From positions 124,001 to 188,000 of the forward strand of contig NZ_RBIE01000001.1 in NCBI RefSeq assembly GCF_003633715.1: a stretch of DNA of 64,000 nucleotides. The letters run 5' to 3'. Source of the DNA: Thermovibrio guaymasensis. GTDB taxonomy: Bacteria; Aquificota; Aquificia; Desulfurobacteriales; Desulfurobacteriaceae. Positions 61,331 to 64,000 of the stretch are shown here, piece after piece. The notes under the pieces were generated by a model that worked only from the letters and a program-made list of their open reading frames with translations, did no database searches and was not told where the DNA came from. The translations under genes and the position numbers were made by a program. Position 1 is the stretch's first letter; each line of letters begins with the position of its first letter.

Positions 61331-62926
61331 ATGAGGCCGAGGAGAGCTCTGATCTCAGTTTCCGATAAAAGGGGAGTTGTTGAGTTTGCTAAGGCTTTGA
61401 GCGATATGGGGGTTGAAATTGTTTCAACCGGTGGAACTGCAAAGCTTTTAAGGGAAAGCGGAATTCCGGTTAAGGAGATTTCAGAGCTAACGGGATTCCC
61501 AGAGATTATGGAAGGGAGAGTAAAGACTCTACATCCAAAGGTTCACGGAGGAATCCTTGCAGATAGGAGTAAGAACGAGCACATTAGTGCTATGGAGGAG
61601 TTCCAGATTGAACCGATAGATATGGTTGTTGTTAACCTCTATCCCTTCAAGGAGACTGTTAAAAGGGGAGCTGATTTAGATGAGATTATAGAGAACATAG
61701 ATATCGGTGGCCCTACAATGGTGAGGGCTGCTGCAAAGAACTTTAAGCACGTTGCCATAGTTACAGATCCTGCCGACTACGATAAGGTAGTTAAGGAGCT
61801 AAAAGAGAAGGGAGAGATATCCCTCAAAACGAGGTTTTACCTTGCAAGGAAGGCCTTTAATCTTACTGCCCACTACGACGCTTTAATCTCAGAGTTCCTC
61901 TACTCAATTGATGAGACTGGAAAGAAGGTGGAGTGTAGGGAGCTCCCCAACCCGTTAACGATAACTTTTGAGAAGGTTCAAGACCTAAGGTACGGTGAAA
62001 ACCCCCACCAAAGGGGAGCTTTCTACAGGGAAGTTTTCGTTGATGAGCCCTGCGTTTCTCTATCTGAGAAAGTTCACGGGGAGAAAGAGCTCTCCTTTAA
62101 CAACATCTACGACCTTGATGGAGCTTTCAACCTCGTCCTTGAGTTTGACCCTAAAAGTGATGGTGTTGCATGTGCAATCATAAAGCACGCTAACCCCTGT
62201 GGCGTAGCCCTTGGGAGTACTCCTCAGGAGGCCTACGAGAAGGCCTTAAAGGTTGATCCACTTTCAGCCTTTGGAGGAATTATTGCCTTTAACTCAAAAG
62301 TTACAAAGGAGGCAGCCGAGCTTATTATCCAGAGGTTCTTTGAGTGTATTATTGCTCCTGAATACCAAGAGGAGGCCCTTGAGGTTTTAAAAACTAAAAA
62401 GAACTTAAGAGTTTTAACTACAAAAGGTTTAAAGGGACTGGAAAGGAGGGGAGAGACTTCACCGTTTGACTATAGGAGGGTAGTTGGAGGGTTGCTCGTT
62501 CAGGATAGAGACCTTATAACGGTTCTCCCTGAGAAGTTAAAGGTCGTTACAGATAGGGAGCCTACACAGAAGGAGTGGGAAGACCTCCTCTTTGCCTTTA
62601 AAGTGGTTAAGTGGGTTAAATCAAACTCTGTAGTTTACGCCAAGGATAAGGTTGCAGTCGGTATTGGTGTAGGGCAGACTTCAAGGGTTGATTCAGCCCG
62701 TTGTGCAATTGAAAAGGCCCAGATGGTTGGAATAGACCTATCGGGTGCAGTTATGGCCTCTGAAGCCTTCTTCCCCTTTAGAGACAGTGTTGATGAAGCT
62801 GCAAAGGTTGGAATTACTGCGATAATTCAGCCTGGAGGCTCAATAAGGGATAAGGAAGTTATTGAGGCAGCTAACGAGCACAACATGGCTATGGTATTTA
62901 CGGGGGTAAGACACTTTAGACATTAA
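61331..62926 (+). CDS. purH: bifunctional AICAR transformylase/IMP cyclohydrolase
   Basis: Last two steps of IMP synthesis. The N-terminal MGS-like domain (ALISVSDKRGVVEFAK, STGGTAKLL, GRVKTLHPKVHGGIL) is the cyclohydrolase. The C-terminal AICARFT domain has LRYGENPHQRGAFY, CAIIKHANPCG and SNSVVYAKD. Ends FTGVRHFRH as usual. 531 aa. AAAGGAGGAAG before ATG. Confidence 0.97.
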   Translation: MRPRRALISVSDKRGVVEFAKALSDMGVEIVSTGGTAKLLRESGIPVKEISELTGFPEIMEGRVKTLHPKVHGGILADRSKNEHISAMEEFQIEPIDMVVVNLYPFKETVKRGADLDEIIENIDIGGPTMVRAAAKNFKHVAIVTDPADYDKVVKELKEKGEISLKTRFYLARKAFNLTAHYDALISEFLYSIDETGKKVECRELPNPLTITFEKVQDLRYGENPHQRGAFYREVFVDEPCVSLSEKVHGEKELSFNNIYDLDGAFNLVLEFDPKSDGVACAIIKHANPCGVALGSTPQEAYEKALKVDPLSAFGGIIAFNSKVTKEAAELIIQRFFECIIAPEYQEEALEVLKTKKNLRVLTTKGLKGLERRGETSPFDYRRVVGGLLVQDRDLITVLPEKLKVVTDREPTQKEWEDLLFAFKVVKWVKSNSVVYAKDKVAVGIGVGQTSRVDSARCAIEKAQMVGIDLSGAVMASEAFFPFRDSVDEAAKVGITAIIQPGGSIRDKEVIEAANEHNMAMVFTGVRHFRH

Positions 62927-62930
62927 GTTC

Positions 62931-62953
62931 AAAGGGGCGCTTTTGTGCCCCTT
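62931..62953. terminator. hairpin between purH and minE
   Basis: AAAGGGGC and GCCCCTTT enclose an eight-base loop between convergent purH and minE. T-rich sequence follows on the plus strand; A-rich on the minus is weak, so it primarily ends purH. Confidence 0.7.
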
Positions 62954-63207
62954 TAGTTGTTCTTTACCGGTACTTCAATTTCAATTTTACCGTCTACGTC
63001 ACTCTCTGGAATGTGAATGTTGACACCTTCAACGTCAACGAAGGGAAATTCCTTTAAGGCATTAAGGATTGCTTCCTTTACCGCATCTATTGCGTTTGGT
63101 GGTAGACCTGCTCTATCGTATTTTAAGATTAGCTGTAGTCTCTTCTTTGCTACTTCCTTTGCTGGAGGTTTTCCGAAAGCTCCCCTTATTTTATCCATAA
63201 ATCCCAT
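62953..63207 (-). CDS. minE: cell division topological specificity factor MinE
   Basis: Releases MinD from the membrane and sets pole-to-pole oscillation. KKRLQLILKYDRAGLPPNA is the MinD-interacting part, and FPFVDVEGVNIHIPESDVDGKIEIEVPV (cited ends FPFVDVEG, KIEIEVPV) the dimerisation sheet. 84 aa. Two bases downstream of minD. Confidence 0.94.
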   Translation of the reverse strand: MGFMDKIRGAFGKPPAKEVAKKRLQLILKYDRAGLPPNAIDAVKEAILNALKEFPFVDVEGVNIHIPESDVDGKIEIEVPVKNN

Positions 63208-63209
63208 CT

Positions 63210-64000
63210 TTAATCACTCCCGAAAAGTTTTTTTAACTTATCTAGGAAACTTTCCTGGACCTTCAGTTCCATAAACGGGATTTCTTTTCCTAAGAGCCTT
63301 TCTGCTACATTTCTGAGGGCCCTACCTGCTATTGATTCTGGAAAGAGGACTGCAGGTTCTCCCCTGTTTATGTAGGCCACCATGTTCTTATCCTCTGGGA
63401 CTACTCCTAGCAGGTCAAGGCTTAAGATTTGAGTAACGTCATCAACATCAAGCATGTCTCCCCTTGCCACCTTTGCAGGGTCTATCTTGTTTATAACGAG
63501 TTTTGGTTCTGGTTTCTGCATTGCCTCACAGAGTCCTACAACCCTGTCTGCGTCCCTGATGGAAGCCATTTCAGGGTTTGCAATTACGATAATCGTATCT
63601 GCAGGAGCAACGGCGGTTTTAAATCCCTCCTCAATTCCCGCAGGTGAATCGATAAAGATAAAGTCAAATTTGTCCCTAAGTTCTTCAACAACCCTTATTA
63701 AGTCTTCAGGCTTTACTGCGCTTTTATCCTTAGTCTGGGCAGCCGGTAGTAGGTATAGGTTCTTTGTCCTTTTATCCTTTACGAGAGCCTTTTCTGCAGG
63801 GACTACTCCTTCAACAACGTGGACTAAATCGTAGACTATTCTATTTTCTAACCCTAAAACAAGGTCAAGGTTCCTTAGTCCTATATCAGCATCAATTGCT
63901 GCAACTTTATACCCCTTCATTGCAAGGGCAGTTGCAACGTTTGCAGTTACTGTACTCTTTCCTACTCCACCCTTTCCTGAAGTTATACAGATTACTTTAT
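63210..64000 (-). CDS. minD: septum site-determining ATPase MinD, 5' end outside the window
   Basis: ParA-like ATPase that recruits MinC. The frame continues past an internal Met to the window edge: VICITSGKGGVGKSTVTANV holds the deviant Walker A. AAIDADIGLRNLDLVLGLEN, FIFIDSPAGIEEGFKTA, and RGDMLDVDDVTQILSLDLLG in part follow. The C-terminal amphipathic helix FLDKLKKLFG is present. Only the first few residues are cut off at 64000. Confidence 0.96.
   Translation of the reverse strand, partial: KVICITSGKGGVGKSTVTANVATALAMKGYKVAAIDADIGLRNLDLVLGLENRIVYDLVHVVEGVVPAEKALVKDKRTKNLYLLPAAQTKDKSAVKPEDLIRVVEELRDKFDFIFIDSPAGIEEGFKTAVAPADTIIVIANPEMASIRDADRVVGLCEAMQKPEPKLVINKIDPAKVARGDMLDVDDVTQILSLDLLGVVPEDKNMVAYINRGEPAVLFPESIAGRALRNVAERLLGKEIPFMELKVQESFLDKLKKLFGSD

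Overview
The window looks like a chromosomal segment of a thermophilic, anaerobic Gram-negative bacterium, most likely Aquificota of the Desulfurobacteriaceae type (Desulfurobacterium/Thermovibrio relatives). This is inferred from Lys/Glu-rich proteins, nearly exclusive AGG/AGA arginine codons, an outer-membrane apparatus (BamD, a DUF481 beta-barrel, lipoproteins, a heptose adenylyltransferase), a multiheme cytochrome c, and very tight packing with overlaps on the same strand and between convergent genes. No sequence search could be run, so the assignment is tentative. TGA is used as an ordinary stop here (for example at 23281-23283).

Layout. 1-7.7 kb: lepB, then a plus-strand run of envelope and RNA genes (DUF481 barrel, membrane protein, radical-SAM/DUF2344 fusion, RNase G, BamD, RsfS, RlmH). 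7.7-8.1 kb: gene-free stretch with a two-repeat CRISPR-like array. 8.1-11.4 kb (minus): mtnP, a small ORF, then a four-gene overlapping operon of a phosphoribosyltransferase, a PD-(D/E)XK-like nuclease candidate and two unknown proteins. 11.4-14 kb: pgeF, dprA, a MidA methyltransferase. 14-18.8 kb (minus): pepQ, hslU, hslV, a small membrane protein, tRNA-Leu, tRNA-Phe, an MscS-type TM protein. 18.9-24.9 kb: topA, a phosphodiesterase, a zinc-ligand-less carbonic-anhydrase-like protein, a DsbC-like protein (minus), DUF2391, fabG, acpP, hemerythrin. 24.8-32.9 kb: acpS-pdxJ, two pseudopilins, prs-rpe, an octaheme cytochrome interrupted by one in-frame TGA, a gamma-carbonic-anhydrase-like protein, hrcA, SRP RNA. 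32.9-45.2 kb: DUF309-leuC, nadD-pgk, LysM-trmFO, heptose adenylyltransferase, HD hydrolase-Fur-fmt, tsaC-DUF89-purE-lipoprotein. 45.2-56.2 kb: efp-accB-accC, two tandem winged-helix/Hfq fusion genes, uvrD, an aminotransferase, an FKBP-type isomerase, a flavin reductase, ubiD, Nif3-like and zinc-ribbon proteins. 56.2-57.3 kb: a decayed insertion site (IS256-family remnant plus a broken gene tail). 57.3-64 kb: PHP-prmA-alr-nfeD-stomatin (minus), purH, minE and a 5'-truncated minD.

Most genes are core housekeeping: protein export and quality control (LepB, HslUV, BamD), fatty-acid synthesis (AccBC, FabG, ACP, AcpS), purine and cofactor synthesis (PurE, PurH, Prs, PdxJ, NadD), tRNA and ribosome maturation (TrmFO, TsaC, Fmt, RlmH, RsfS, PrmA) and cell division (MinDE). 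The accessory content worth attention is (i) the TGA-interrupted octaheme cytochrome, where recoding as selenocysteine is a real possibility, (ii) the tandem wHTH-Hfq genes, (iii) the unknown operon at 9.3-11.4 kb, and (iv) traces of mobile or immune DNA at 7.9, 14.0 and 56-57 kb.
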